64,000 bases of DNA from Pomacea canaliculata (taxonomy: Eukaryota > Mollusca > Gastropoda > Architaenioglossa > Ampullariidae), in contig NC_037592.1 of assembly GCF_003073045.1 (NCBI RefSeq), positions 6,860,047 to 6,924,046 of the forward strand, given 5' to 3'. The notes under the pieces were generated by a model, which worked only from the letters and a program-made list of their open reading frames with translations, made no database searches and was not told the origin of the DNA. Numbering within the stretch: position 1 is the first letter of the stretch; every line of letters begins with the position of its first letter. A program made the translations under genes and the position numbers. This document shows, piece by piece, positions 27,201 to 40,000 of this stretch.

Positions 27201-28112
27201 ATGTGCATCATTTGTTCTACGTCACTTGAAGCAAAAAAATACATCATTTACAAAAGAAAAGCAGTTGCTCTAACATGTCCAAGTGAGTGGGAAAACACAA
27301 CATATAAAAACAAAAACCAGTTATTTCCAAATACTTTGGTTATGGCTACTGGGATTGAATTTTGCCTGCAAGATTAGCTGGTGATTCCCATAGTCATAGG
27401 TAATTGCAATGTTCTACATTATTTGGCTATATAACGAACTTTACTAAGAAACCTGATATAAATCCATAATTTCCAACAGAATTTTTAGTGGATTGTGTCC
27501 AAGTTTGCTAAAAGTGATTTCTTCTTATAATCTCTGACCAAAAATTATGAAAAATATACAAAATTAAAGCATGAACTTTTCGCTTTTCACCCGCTATATT
27601 TTGCAAAACCTGATCCATATAATCACCGCGCAACAATGAATTCTTCAAAGGTACCATTTTCACTTTGTCAAAAATAGCTGCCGGTGGAAAGTAATCAAAT
27701 GGTTGTGATTTTGTCTTTGACATACATATCAACAAGAACAAAATGCAAAATATGACACTTAATTTGGAAACCCAATCATTAATTTTATGGGGGATTTTTG
27801 CATAGAAACTGAGCTATATAATGTAACAGATAATTCTTTTAAAATGATCTAATAGTGCACTCTTCAATTAAGATCCAAAAATAAAATAATATTTATGTTA
27901 GTGAAAATTAAGATTGTTGTCAAACTAATGAACAAACCTGAATCTGAAGCAAGGATTTCATTTACACAGTGATAAAAGAAAACTTCCTCTGTGACTGCAT
28001 CCTGGTTATGCTTAACACCAGACATAATCTGCTGGACTCTCTCTGCATCAACGTTTGGAAAGATGTTGCGCAGTTTTGTGTATAAGTTCATTTCTTGTTC
28101 CTCGGTTATCAT
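18289..28112 (-). CDS. CUE-like / RNF216-type RING1 / PARP catalytic domain fusion protein
   Basis: Exons proposed: 28112-27938, 26907-26519, 25866-25789, 25120-24950, about 24655-24530, about 24114-23936, about 23650-23533, about 22990-22840, about 22531-22481, 21686-21535, 20887-20756, 20194-20049, 19399-19248, 18685 to about 18570, and about 18502-18289. The start is a CUE/UBA-like helix set (LRNIFPNVDAERVQQIM). Next come acidic, Ser-rich segments with a basic KRRK patch, then a zinc finger spaced C-x2-C-x11-C-x3-H-x2-C-x2-C (CRDGHLLCQTC) followed by CLAPNC and ARKVLP. This is the same spacing as RING1 of RNF216 as I recall it; no IBR or RING2 follows. The C-terminus is a PARP domain: PRYWAPFPPNF, RIQNVHLWERY, LLFHGTEATF, ICSEGFDWRLCG, GTVYGKGCYFAKHASYS, NPSMYVVFD. 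The catalytic positions read H-Y-M, so mono-ADP-ribosylation is predicted. The splice around 22850 is unresolved. Confidence 0.75.
19527..19613. repeat. Dispersed repeat, copy A
   Basis: Shares the pattern CCATTCA..CCC/TATxGGTAA..TTG.CCTAACTTG..TAGG.ACCA..xATAAAGTTAA.CC with 22132-22215; both are in introns of the PARP gene. Family unknown. Confidence 0.5.
22132..22215. repeat. Dispersed repeat, copy B
   Basis: Diverged partner of 19527-19613, same orientation. Family unknown, perhaps an old SINE or MITE. Confidence 0.5.
22840..25120 (-). repeat. Tandem internal duplication of the acidic + RING module
   Basis: Two copies inside the PARP gene. Copy 1 is the exons at 25120-24950 and 24655-24530; copy 2 is about 24114-23936 and 22990-22840. 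The RING exons share DNA such as CATGTGTTxAAAxGTCATCAA and ACAGAGGCATGTTA. The acidic exons share a EVCDT / QVCNT element followed by a Ser-rich stretch. Copy 1 has lost the third Cys and the DGH motif (QHRNKHLLC), so only copy 2 keeps full RING1 spacing. Confidence 0.7.
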
Positions 28113-29373
28113 ATCTGGAGTTCAAGCAGAATTTTCAAATACAATTGGCCCCAATTTCAACAGTAAGATTACCGTATTTTAAAATGTCTTTTCTCAATTT
28201 ATTAAAACCTTGACTGGAGCAAAAGGTGGTGTCTTCCGTGTCTCGTATGTAAACATGAGTCATAGCATTTTATATCCTCCTGTGGCCAAGGTCGTGTTAA
28301 AATTTATTTATCTAAAAGTGAAAGTTGAATACTTCGTGGAACAGGAAACGTATGCCTTGCTCATGCGCAAAATGGTGTCTTCGTTGGTTTGCCTGCGCCA
28401 TAGCAACAATCCATTGTTTTTTATTTGACGTCATCAATTTTGCGGTCTCCATCCGGAGGCCATGTTGCGCATCACGCTCGCCAATCCATTGCTTCAATAA
28501 GACGGGAAAAAAAATGACATTCAATCAGGCAAAAAAAAAACCCAACTATTTTTTAATAGTATTCGGTGTGTGTTATCAGTCTTCAGCTGTACGTACGTGC
28601 TAAATCACATACGATACTATTTGAAGGGCTTTTGTATATATTTGCATATCACACATATAATACAAATAAAAGTCTGAGAGCCACAATTAACAGCTCTACA
28701 AAATGAATGCCTTTAAATTCATCCATTCATGTGTGGGTGTGTGTGGATGGGGGGAGAAATATAATTGATAACCAACTTAGATGGAGGTGGGAAGGGGAAC
28801 TCGAAGATCAAATTATATAGTGTTCGGCCGGGTTACTTAATTTATAGCCTTAAGTCTAGAGAGCTATATATATATATAGTTAATTCTACTGGATTTGAAT
28901 GAGCATTAAAATATGCATGAAAGCTGCATGGTTAATTGCTGTATCTGATGGATCTGCTGCTATCGTAGGTCACAGTTTTGTTCCATTTTAGTCCTAATTA
29001 ATTCTGTGGCCTGCAAACTTATAAACCTCCATGACCTCAGTAACTTATTACACCATCTAAAATAAAACTAATTATAAGTATATATAGAGTATGGCGCCTG
29101 ACGTCCGTCAATATATATATTATATCTTTCAATGATGATCAAGTACGCCATGCGATCTCGGCGCAGTGTCTTCTTAACCAGACACACTGACAAGTGTATC
29201 TCTGTTTTCTTGTTTTTAGTGTGTTTATAAGATTTAGGGGACAGTTTGAAAACTGTGTGGGAATGTGAGAATGTGTAAATGTCAACATTTTGACCTCTGC
29301 CCTCGACATGTGGTGAACTCTGCAATCCGATTGGGTGGCCTCAATAAAGTCAAGGCCACAACCTAAGTAAGCA
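28113..29373. promoter_or_regulatory. Shared upstream region of two head-to-head genes
   Basis: About 1.26 kb separates the start codon of the minus-strand PARP gene from that of the plus-strand MADF gene, so promoters and 5' UTRs of both must lie here or overlap. It is AT-rich with a (TA)n tract near 28865-28880. No clear core promoter element was identified. Confidence 0.35.
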
Positions 29374-31559
29374 ATGGACACGCCATTGTTCGCGTTAAAC
29401 GCTATAGAAGTCGACAAGTTTATCGATAAATGGGAAGAACACCCGTGTCTCTGGCAAGTAACACATCCGAATTACAGATCGAGAGTGTCCAGAAGAATAG
29501 CTTTGCAAAATATCTCTGACGCATTTGGTCGCGGATGGACCATAGGTGAGTATGCCAACTTCAAGTGGCAGCTATAGTGGCTCACGTTTGTAAAACGCAG
29601 GTCGCAGGTTCTCGAGCGAAGAATTCTAACAGTCTCCGAGTGCACAGTCTCTTTAGAGAATCCTTTTTGTTAACTAAGTTAAAATATTGTGAAGAAATAT
29701 TTTGTCATTAATTTGTGAAATGGTGTGGGTTGTGTAGAGTAAGAAAGAGAACTTCAAATCGGAGCAGACGACAAGTGAACTCTTGCGTTTAGAAGTTCTG
29801 TCGCTGCTGAGTTGTATTTACGCGGAAATATTCGAAATATAAACAAATTAGAACTTTTAATGTCAGATAGGTGTTGCTAATATTTTTATAAGACATTATA
29901 TTGTGCATCTCGTATTGACAAACTTAGGTAGTGCATGTATATAGGTACTCGGCCCGCGCTTTCAGCAAACAAGGGCAGCGCACTGGGTGTTACTGTAAAC
30001 CTGTTGCGAGTAACTCGCATTGTAAACATTACTCAAGACTGCTCTTAAAATTTAATAAAGTATATAATGTATCCAACAGAATGTTACAGTATGCCATTTC
30101 CATCGTTGACTTTGCCAGGTATTTATAAATGCTATAGAATATGGTGTTGAAAAAGTGTCTTCCGAGTATTTTTCTGACATACAGTTTCCCCATCGCCAAA
30201 ACAGGCGCATGTACCCAAAGATGTAATCAGAAATTGTTATATGACTGAAACTAAAAGACTGAAGAAAGGAGCAAGTGAAAGCATGAAACATACCATAGAT
30301 TGCTGACATTCCCAAAGACGTATAGATTACACTAACATGAATATCTTCACAATCTGCTTATGAAACAAAAATTGAAAGTAAGAAGTATGTAGATATATAA
30401 TGTAGCAAATTATTTGTCAGAAAAATATAAATAATTACTCTTGCTGATGTGCATACATCTTTGTTAAGTATGCTTTTGCAGTACTATTGTTATAAATGCA
30501 GATATAGTGCCATATCAACATAATGCATGTATTGAGATGCACCGAGAAATATTTCAAGAAAATGTACAGAAAAATAAATAATATTTTAATCTTTTAGAGA
30601 TAAATTGTCTAAAAAAGGTTTTAAACCAAAAATATCTATCCATTGTTTTTCAACAGATCAGGTAAGAAGAAAAATTGAAAGCCTAAAGACATATTGGCGA
30701 GATCAAAGGAGGAGGGAGAAATATGCAACCACAACTGAAGATCCTACTGGGCGCAGAACAGTCTGGACATATTATTACCGACTAAGTAGCTTCTTAGGTT
30801 CGCAGACTGAAGGCATTCCAAATAACTGGTCACAAAGAGCTTCTGTGTGCTCAGAAGAAACTAATTCCAATAATGCAAATGTAAGTTATATAAACTGCAA
30901 TACAAGTTTTTTAAATCATGATCTAGAAAATACTAAGTAGGTAAAACTGGAATCTGAAGAGTATTGTGATTTTTATCCTAACTCTAGCTGATCTGTATCA
31001 TAGCTAGACCTGTTAAAAATACCAGGATATACATGAATGCATTAAAGACGCACATTGCTGTTGCACACCTGAAATGAAACTTATGATCGCTCTATTGCAG
31101 TTTTTAAACAGAGATGAAGAGAGAGATAGAGAGGGATCAACTACACCAGACATCAAGTTCCCATTGGAAGTCAGTGGTGGTCCCTTAACACCATCTCCTA
31201 CAACATCTTCTCAGACGGTCACATCTCACCAGGAATTACAGCCATGCCCATCACCCTCACCTGAAAGAACATGTATACTTCCACCACCGTCAGCAAAAAA
31301 GAAGAGAATGTTGGAGAATACAAGTGGCAAGTCCAAATCAGATCAGTTCGAAGAATGTGTTGTCGAAGTGTTAAGAAATCTTCAAGGAAGCATCAAAGAA
31401 CAGAAGGAGTGTAGAGATTCCATCTATAACTATGTAATCACTGTGGGTGACAGGCTCAGGGAAATCAAGAACAAACGAAAGTTGCTAGAGACCAAGGCTA
31501 ACATTGACAAAATAATTTATGAAGCACTTATTTCAGAGGCATCTGACTCTGATGACTAA
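29374..31559 (+). CDS. MADF-domain protein
   Basis: Three exons, 29374-29545, 30657-30880 and 31101-31559, with matching phases, encode 284 residues. The N-terminal MADF (Myb/SANT-like) domain is split by intron 1: FIDKWEEHPCLWQVTHPNYR, RRIALQNISDAFGRGWTI, then VRRKIESLKTYWRDQRRRE. MADF proteins bind DNA as transcription factors or act as helper proteins of PIF/Harbinger transposons. The middle is Ser/Pro/Thr-rich with a basic KKKR patch. The C-terminus is a predicted helical stretch (QFEECVVEVLRNLQGSIKEQ, then LREIKNKRKLLETKA) ending in acidic SEASDSDD. I see no canonical BESS motif and no neighbouring transposase, so either a host regulator or a domesticated transposon gene is possible. Confidence 0.85.
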
Positions 31560-32840
31560 ATGACAGTTGACATTTTCTAGACCTGGTCAAGACAGACAAT
31601 CCTTCTTCACTGGCACTGTTATATTGAGTCCTTTTTGAATTATTATTTCTTTTGATTTATTAATAACTAAAGTTTATCTGTGATATCTCTAACTCAGTTT
31701 CTACTGATGATACATTTTTTATTTTAAAGTTTTTTTAAAAAAATGGTTAAGGTACCACCTACATATACAAATGCAGCACCGTATCATATTTATAGGTATA
31801 TGTACCTATCAAAACAACAGTGATAATTGTTACATTGCAGCTAGCTTGAAATGAAAAAAATTTAGTAACAAAATTAGTGACTTACAAGAGATAGAAAACC
31901 AGTGTGTAGTGTACTCTTAGTTTTGGGGAACTACAAACAAACAAAATTGAAATTTTTATTCTCTAAAACTAATGGCTTTTAGATTGCTTCTTTTCTCACC
32001 TTTTAAAGCTTTTATTAAAAGTTATATTCAAAGGTGGAGAAAAAGAATTTGAGACATCAAAGGGTTCCAAATAGTGCTTTACATAATGGCTACCTGTTAG
32101 AAAAAAAAAAACAAGACCGTTTTGTTTAAAAATTCATATATGACTTTGCTATGACATTCCTATTGATTTACACTTCATTTGGTGATGAATTCAGTAAAAA
32201 TTCATCATGAAATATAAAACATTTCCATTTTAATTACTGTTTTTGTGTTACTCTCTCAATGTAGGTAACTGTTTTCAAGAATTTTCATACACTGACTTGC
32301 AGTATCCTAACGGGCACAAAAATACACAAACACACAATCTGATGATAGTACAGCATTTCTTAACATGATAATAAATAAACAAGCATCTTGGGTTTGGTAT
32401 TGTGAGGGGGGGGCTGTTCGCCTGTGAGATTGAAAAACAAGTTACAAGAATCAAAAAATATATCCACAAGAATACTCTTATATTTTTTAATAGTCTACAC
32501 TCTCACTTCTTTTAATGAAAGAAAAAAGTGCTCTTAACATATTGCACAAAGTCAATTACATGTTAAGTCTGTTAATGAACTATCCTTCATAGTTGTAATT
32601 TGTGGCAACCTTTTTTGTGTCAATTTTCAATTTCCATTCAAGATGTTACAAACCATTCCTTAAATATCAAAGTCAATTTTTAAATGATAGCAGTCTTTCC
32701 AAACTTCTATTATAAATGATACTTTAGCTTACACTTGCACCTTCTGTCTCACACAATCATGAACACATAACACAAGCAGAAACAAAAAGGGATAGGGAAA
32801 AATACATTTAAAAAATCTTTTAAGTTATAAATCCAATAAT
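31560..32840. other. No gene recognised; probable 3' UTR and spacer
   Basis: AT-rich sequence downstream of the MADF gene. AATAAATAAA near 32370 could end its transcript; otherwise nothing is recognisable. Confidence 0.4.
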
Positions 32841-32844
32841 CTGT

Positions 32845-32925
32845 GCATTGGGCAAAGCTGTTTGTTGCCATCAGTGAACTGCATATATCGCATATCAGGA
32901 CACACTCCTGAAGCTCCCGAAATGC
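32845..32925 (-). pseudogene. Orphan third copy of the RING1 exon
   Basis: The minus strand encodes ELQECVLICDICSSLM then ATNSFAQC, matching the RING exon of the PARP gene (QQRLQLCGKCSSLIGRDSF, AQC) with the same C-x2-C-x11-C spacing. The similarity stops before the DGH motif. It lies 4.7 kb upstream of the PARP start, beyond the MADF gene, with no PARP exons nearby. Confidence 0.6.
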
Positions 32926-32944
32926 TGGCTACTCCAATGGTCAG

Positions 32945-33135
32945 TCTTCGTTAATTGCATCCATCTGGCCTGACAACTACCCTAACCTCACTTCGCCAGA
33001 TCAGATCCATCCCTTCTTACCGAACGGGGAAAGGGAAAGTTCGACCTTTAAAGCCCACCTTTTCCATAACATACTTAACAGGTCGACAACTTTACGTGTG
33101 TGCATTTCGTGCGTGGCGAGTATAGCTTCTAGTTA
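32945..33135 (+). mobile_element. Possible 3' fragment of a CR1/L2-type LINE
   Basis: One frame reads NGERESSTFKAHLFHNIL, which resembles the SxxSFKxHLKTHLF ending of many CR1/L2 reverse transcriptase proteins. The fragment is too short for a firm call. Confidence 0.35.
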
Positions 33136-33139
33136 AACA

Positions 33140-34000
33140 AGGTGCAATTATTATTGGAGCACACTAATAACAGTAAAGAAGTATATAGTGGAGTTTATTC
33201 AATAGATCAGTAAAGTACGCAATTTGCTTGTATGTGAGAGAAAGAGGGAGAGAGAGAAAGTGGATCCGAGTCAATATAAATATGTATATCACTTGAGTAA
33301 TTTCCATAAAAAATATTTTCCGTTTTGTTTACTTACGAGTCATTATACTGAATAGTAGCTTAATTGTCTACTTCTGTGGTCGAATTGACCGGTCGCTACA
33401 TTCAAAAAGAAAACGATTTGATTTATTCATAAACATTTTTTTATTACTAATTGAGCAGTCAGACTGACCATAAGTCTTTGTACTCTCCATATTGGCAGTT
33501 CAAAAGTGATGCCAATCCAAGCTGCATCAATCAGCTGGTGTCCACCTTTCCCTATGTACACGTTTGAAAGTCACGCACAGTTGTCTAGGGTCAAACTTCG
33601 TAAAGACCATCCTCATCTGTCAGAGGGCGTCTATTTTTTCATCATTTGTTACTATAGAAAGGTTTCAGTTCCCATCGAGACTTTGCAGACACCATTTTTG
33701 TTTGTTGACGACAAGTTAAGCAGCTTACTAATCGGTGAAAAAATCACCGTTCTGATGCTCCCCGTCCATCTTTCTAACGACTTTAGGTATTAGAGATTTG
33801 GCATATTTACAAAAAACCCAGAGCATTTGATCAGCCTGGTCAACACATATTTTGGCAGGAAGGGTTAACAAAATTATGTCCCCTGACCCTCTAAGATACA
33901 TGATGCTATTTTTGTTTTTAAAATCTTCTATACAAATGCAATAGTTATATGTGCGTGAATATTTTGTGTGCGGTTGTGTGTGTGCTTGTGTTCCCGTCGA
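33140..34000. other. No gene recognised
   Basis: Contains a GA-rich stretch at 33236-33260 and probably the 3' UTR of the minus-strand cysteine-rich gene that stops at 34005. Confidence 0.4.
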
Positions 34001-34004
34001 CCAT

Positions 34005-37000
34005 CTAGAGAAGGCGCTGCACAAAAAAAGAGATGAGGGTTGCCATGGCCGCCATCTTGACTGCTGCTGAAGTGTATCCTGCTGCTCTGCTTGCACTGTC
34101 AAGTCTAGCATGCTCCTCGCCGCCTGCATTTTGAGAAATTGGAGCATGTTACAGCATGTTCTGACCAGAAAAACAATAATTTAGAAAATAAAAATAACTG
34201 TACATTACTTCCTTTCCTGACATGAGGTATGTTTCATCGTCTTCCGACTTATACTCCAACCAGTTGAAATTACTTGAACAAAATTTATTCATAATTACTA
34301 TTTGCTATTTTATTTTAATAACTCACAGCACACCAGAGATGCCATAAAGAAGCTTCAGAGTGCACCTTAGGAAACTGGGAGCTTTTTGAGAGCTTTAAAG
34401 TGACTGATTTGTATGAGCATTACAGCAAGAAAGTAATTACTGACTCAGCCTTACAAAATATAATTTCAGAACTTTACTTGATAACAGTAGAATGTTTTGA
34501 GAATTTAATAGATTTTTTTAGGATTTTTTTAACATTACAGCTTTTTTTAATTTTTTAGAACTGTCGTTAGTAAGTTTTATTTATTTACTTTTTTTAAAGA
34601 GTATTACAATGCATGTTTTCATAGTTTTACATTGTGCGGGTTCTAAGTTCCATGTGTGGGTTTAGCTTTCCAAGTTTTCACACTTTCTTACCATGTGCAT
34701 TGTTGTTTGCTCCGCTGGATCCTGACAGCGCTGGAGAAACTGGGAAACGCCAAAAAATTGCTAAGTATTATGTGCATGTTGAATATGAAGGGACCTTTAT
34801 TAATATTTTTAAAAAGCTGTCACAAATCTATTCTTGCCATAAAATGTCTAATTCCAGACATTGAAAATTTAAAATACACAAAAGAGTCTTCTAGCATTTA
34901 TGAATATTCCAGTATTTATAAATTTTGGACTTTGTTGTTAAAATAAGATGTCTTTTATTATCATCATATCATCATCATCATCATCATTATTATTATTATT
35001 AAGTAAGGATTCTGTGACATTTTAAATTTCATTAAGTTGCAATCTTCTGAAGTCTTAAAGGTTGCTGTCAAGTATAAGGGTTCTTTCAGATTTCAGAAAG
35101 TGTCATTGTTTTTATGTGCATCACAAATCTTGCCTTTATTTTCACAGACGTCCAGCTTGGACTTCTGCAGCGTTGTCAGATGGCTTTTTATCTGTTGGTC
35201 GTTGGACAGCATACAGTTCCCCATCAGCTCCCCACTCACTGCCTTCACGACACACCCCAGCGCCATGTCCATGTAACTGTCACAACGATATAACACGTGA
35301 ACATAGGTTGGACATGACTTTCTCACATGCACATACTGCCACCAGCGCACACCTAGATACGCATGTGTTGTGGTCTAGGTTATGGAAAGTAGATATTTCG
35401 AACCTTACATTGCCCAAACCTCCTAATGCCATCTTTAAAACCCTAACCTCGTTTGGTTGTATTACATGGAGTCAGTGGGTTTCTCAAATCACATTTTTTG
35501 TCTGCAGCTTCTGTGTTCACTCTCTCTCTAGAACTAACTTGAAGAACAGTCCCATAAGTTGAGATGTATGTAGTAGTTCTTTCTGTCCGGGTCTGGCGAA
35601 TGCGTTCTCTGATCAATTTCTATGTACATGCCCTTGAACAAGCTTTGTGACTTGTTGCTGCTTGATATTATTTGGTACATGTACTATGTTCCCCCATCGC
35701 AATCCCACCACAGAACTAGCTACCACGGTACTTACTCGCACCAGGTTGTACCATTGAAGACGACACTGAAGTCAATGAGTGAGCGGGAGGCGATGATGTT
35801 CTCCGTGCAGGTGTGGAATTCAGGGCACATCGACAAGCGGGTGTTGCCCAACACTACAACAATAGACCTGTCGTCAATTCTTTACATCTCATCACTGACG
35901 TCATTGATAACATTGTTTTGTGTCCACAATAAAGACAATAGTCAATAGATGATGAAGGTCAGGGTTCGAAGAAAAAGGTTTAGATGATAGTTTGGGTTAC
36001 AGAAATGAATAAAGTAAAACAAAAATGCTGTTCAAGACGAAAATTTTAATACAATTGTGCGAAATTGGTGTAAAATAATTTTAAAACACTGGGGTATATC
36101 ATCACCAGAGATGATAAAAGCATATCTACTGCATAGACAGCTATGACCTATCCTTTATATGCACATATAAATATACACATACATGCTTTCACAGACACGA
36201 CACGTGCGTAAACTTGCGCTTTTTTTCTCCCTCTCTCGCACACACACACTGGGACAGAGGGACTCGCACACAAACTGCATGGCACAGAGCAGCTCACACA
36301 GTCACTCACGGTTCTGACAAAAGCTGCCTGTCAGCTTGCCCAGCGCCGGGAAGTCCACGCCCGTTTCGTGATGTGGGATGTTGCACAGCTGCAGGCTCGA
36401 CTCCACGCACGGGAAAAATGTGGAGAACCTCCTGCACACAAGTCACGTGCGTCACTAATCGCTCCTGCTGCTGCACAACCGCTGGGTTAGCTGCTGGATG
36501 TCGGGTGTGGGGACACAACCTCAACGCGCTATGCCTGCTACTCCACAGACACGTCTGAGCACCTTCTCCCTGGCTACCGCTTTATCTCGAACATCCATCA
36601 CCAAGCTAGCACTAGATTGTCTGACGTATCCTTAACCTATATACCCCTATCCTGTCTGGAGTATGTTTCGCCAAGATATAACTGTTCTGACTGGAACTGG
36701 TGGTGTACATACATAGGCTTTTGATGGCGTCCCTCATTGCCCCTTGCAGATGAATCGGGCCCACAATACAGGGAACTATTAAGCTGCAATTTTCTGTCCT
36801 TGTTTTAGGAGTCTGTTTATTGCCCTGCAGAAGCTAACCTCCCATTCCCTGCCCCGCCTCTTGCAACCCCACCTGACCACCGCTCTACATCCCCAAATGA
36901 AAAAAAAAGGGAATACTCACGAGCACAGAGGTGAGGGTGACGTCATGAGGAACGATCCGCCAACGAACGTGTTCAGGCACACTCTCAGGGGCAAACATGC

Positions 37001-40000
37001 CATAAGCTGCTGGAGCTCTGGAATCAAGGTAATCTCATGGTTATGACAAGAACTTCACGAAAAATGTCCTAGACTGGCTAATTTTGTGTAAAGAACATCG
37101 AAGTTTCTATCCGAAAGCTCGTGGACATTATGTCTTTTTATCTGCGTGCCCTCCTGCCTCTATTTTCCCGTTATTTTTATCTCTGCCTTTCCGTGTTTAT
37201 CCAGCCTACGTGTGTCTTCTTGTCTGTTCTGTCTTTCTGTCTGTCTGGCCGTCACTCGTTCATTTATTTTTTCCAGAAGACATTGTCGCAGCTCACTCTT
37301 GTCACACTGTGCCGAGTACATCTGCCTCAGAAGCTTCGCTGTCCTGACCACCTCCACCTTCTGCTGACTGCAGGCGGGTTCCACCCTGTCCACGCACTGT
37401 CCGTAGTCCTCCACAGACCTGCACGGGGACGATGGAAGCACAAACGGTGAATATTATTACGTCATTGCAGAAACAGTTATTTCTTAATTATCCGTTCTTA
37501 GCGAGTATAACCAATCAAGCTATTCTTACGAAACGGTATTCCCAATCGCTGCATTCCCCCTGCATAAATTCTGTTCCTTCAGCTTACATGCTTACATAAG
37601 CTAATAGAAGGTTCATTGTGAAAGGTAGCTGCGATGAGTTGGCATTGTGACGTCACAATAACCGTTTAATAGTCTTAACCACTAGTAAACGTTTTTCTTT
37701 CAAACAAAAGTTTGTCCAGTCAATTTAATGTACACGGGGAAGGGAATCTTGTGAGCTCTGATAGAATGTTTTCTGAACATACTATTATTTTTAATGGTTT
37801 AGAGAGAACAAAATGATTGGCGGATAATGGTACACAAAAGCAGCTTACTTGCAAACTAAACTAGCTCCTCCGGGTGTCTGCAAGGCGGAGAGGAAAGTGT
37901 TATTGAAAGTTCTGTAGCAGCTCTGAAACTCTACCATGCATTTCTGGGATGTCTCCCCACGGTCTGGTACAGTGGAAAAAAAAAACCATCATCATCAATA
38001 TCATCGTCGTCATCACTTGACATCATCCGTTACCACTATCTTCCTACATCCACCAGCTTCTTTCCATCATCATCTATTTATCATATATCATCCGTTATCA
38101 GCAACAGCATCCCCATTTTCCCATTTACAACTGAAATATGCAACTGTGAATTAGTTTATTATAGTTCTCCATAAAACGATTAGAAAATAGCCAATCCTTT
38201 ATATGAGCTAAAATCATTAGGAATTCTATTGGAGACATTTGTTTACGAAAGACATCTGTCAATATCCTTGACAAAAACCTAATTGAAAACAACTAACAGT
38301 AAAACAATTAGATCAATATAAATTATTTAATTTTTATACTTAGGAAACATCAGTGCTCGCTTTGTTCACCGAACTGTTGCTATACCGAGAGAAATGCGAA
38401 TTCACAAACATGAAGACTTTAACAAAGTTGTCTCCCTTAGAGAGGGCGAGGGTGATCAGGAGATTGCCTTTTAAAATGTAAGTTATTCGTAACCATGCCA
38501 TTAATTTTAAGAGGGGGAATCACGATTGATTGATCAGATTCATTCTAAAAGGTTTCATCGCCTTGAAGCCGCAGGGGCAGTGAACCATCTCCTGCTGTCT
38601 TTACCTCCCTGAAAGAAATTGGATAACCACTTCTAGAACAGTGCCAGGTGGGAAGAGGGAGCAATCCAGCTACAGGTCGCAGCAGCAGCGAACCAACGAA
38701 AATCTGATCCACGGTCCAGCACACGGACCTCGAGACTAAGGATTCATACCGATTCATGTTACACACTCTATATCCTCATCTTAGCGGACATGGTAAAACG
38801 CCTCTTTCTGCCAAAATTTAAATGGTTTGCTTTCTATAGACTCTAAAGCAACCGATTCTTACTAAAATTTTGCAATGCAGAAAGTATTTGAACTGCTTAT
38901 AACTGACATTGTTGTGGGTGGGTTGGGTGAAGTGGTAATGATGCCTGAGGACTACTCACCCGCTCCGCAGACCACAGTATACTGACGCTGCATTGTGGCG
39001 AGGCCTGTTAGAGCCTGGTTGGTGAAGTGCTGGCAAGCTGTTATATTGTGGACGCCATTCAAACACTTGGAGTAGTCCTCGATTGAGCTGTGCGCGCACG
39101 CGTATACACACACACACGCACTACAATTAGTATTTTTTTACTGTAGCTTGTTGATAACATTATGAACTGGCAGTTTAACACATGCGCAAGAGTGTTCTAT
39201 CTTAAATTTTTTGTAAAGAGTACATAGCAAACACTCTATCTCTCTCTCCAATCCTCTCGATCTCAATGTCAAATCAAAATGGCGGCCTCTTACCCACAGA
39301 TGCCAGTCAGACTGTGCAGGGACGCAGCAGGTACAAAGCTACTGTTAAAGTTGAGGTAGCACTGCATGGTCTGGTTCACACAGTCGGACATCACCTCGCC
39401 CCCAACGTTATTAGCTGAACAAAACGTCAGAGAAGAAAATGTTTTTGTTGTTCTTAAAATTTCATCTCAATTTCTGGAAATATTTAAAGCGACAGAACAT
39501 AGAAACGCTTCATCGAAAAGAAGCAAGATTTGATTTATAGTGGTGATAATGATAGCTCGCGCAATGAACAGTCAACAAACTGATATTAATTAGGATCAAT
39601 ATTCAAATAGTAGTTATCAAAACAACAGAATGTCGGAACTTCATGTGTGAAATGTGTCAATGGCATACGAAAGGCCTAAAGAAGACACAGTGCACAGTGA
39701 CCACCTCGAAGACAAACACACAGGCAGACAAACAGACATTCAGCGTGAGATACAATAGAAGACTGTCCAAAATAAGACAAGGATGTCCTTGCGACTAACC
39801 AGTGGAACACATGGCGCTGTACTTCCTTTGCAAGGACCGAATGGACGTGATGGGACCCGCCATGTACTGTCCACAGTCCGTCATCATTCGCTCGGCGCAC
39901 AGTGTGTACTGGTCCAGGGACCTAGATAGCGCAAAAAAGCCAACCTGAAATCATTCTTTCTATCTCAAATTATATATTTTAAAATAAAAGAGAACCTAGA

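Noticed and set aside
33728-34147. 139-codon minus-strand frame over the end of the cysteine-rich gene
   Set aside because: The terminal exon uses another frame that fits the splice phase and ends in a hydrophobic tail; this one is a shadow.
38545-38766. Minus-strand frame in an intron of the cysteine-rich gene
   Set aside because: Looks like moderately GC-rich repeat debris; no pol III boxes, splice phase or module signature.
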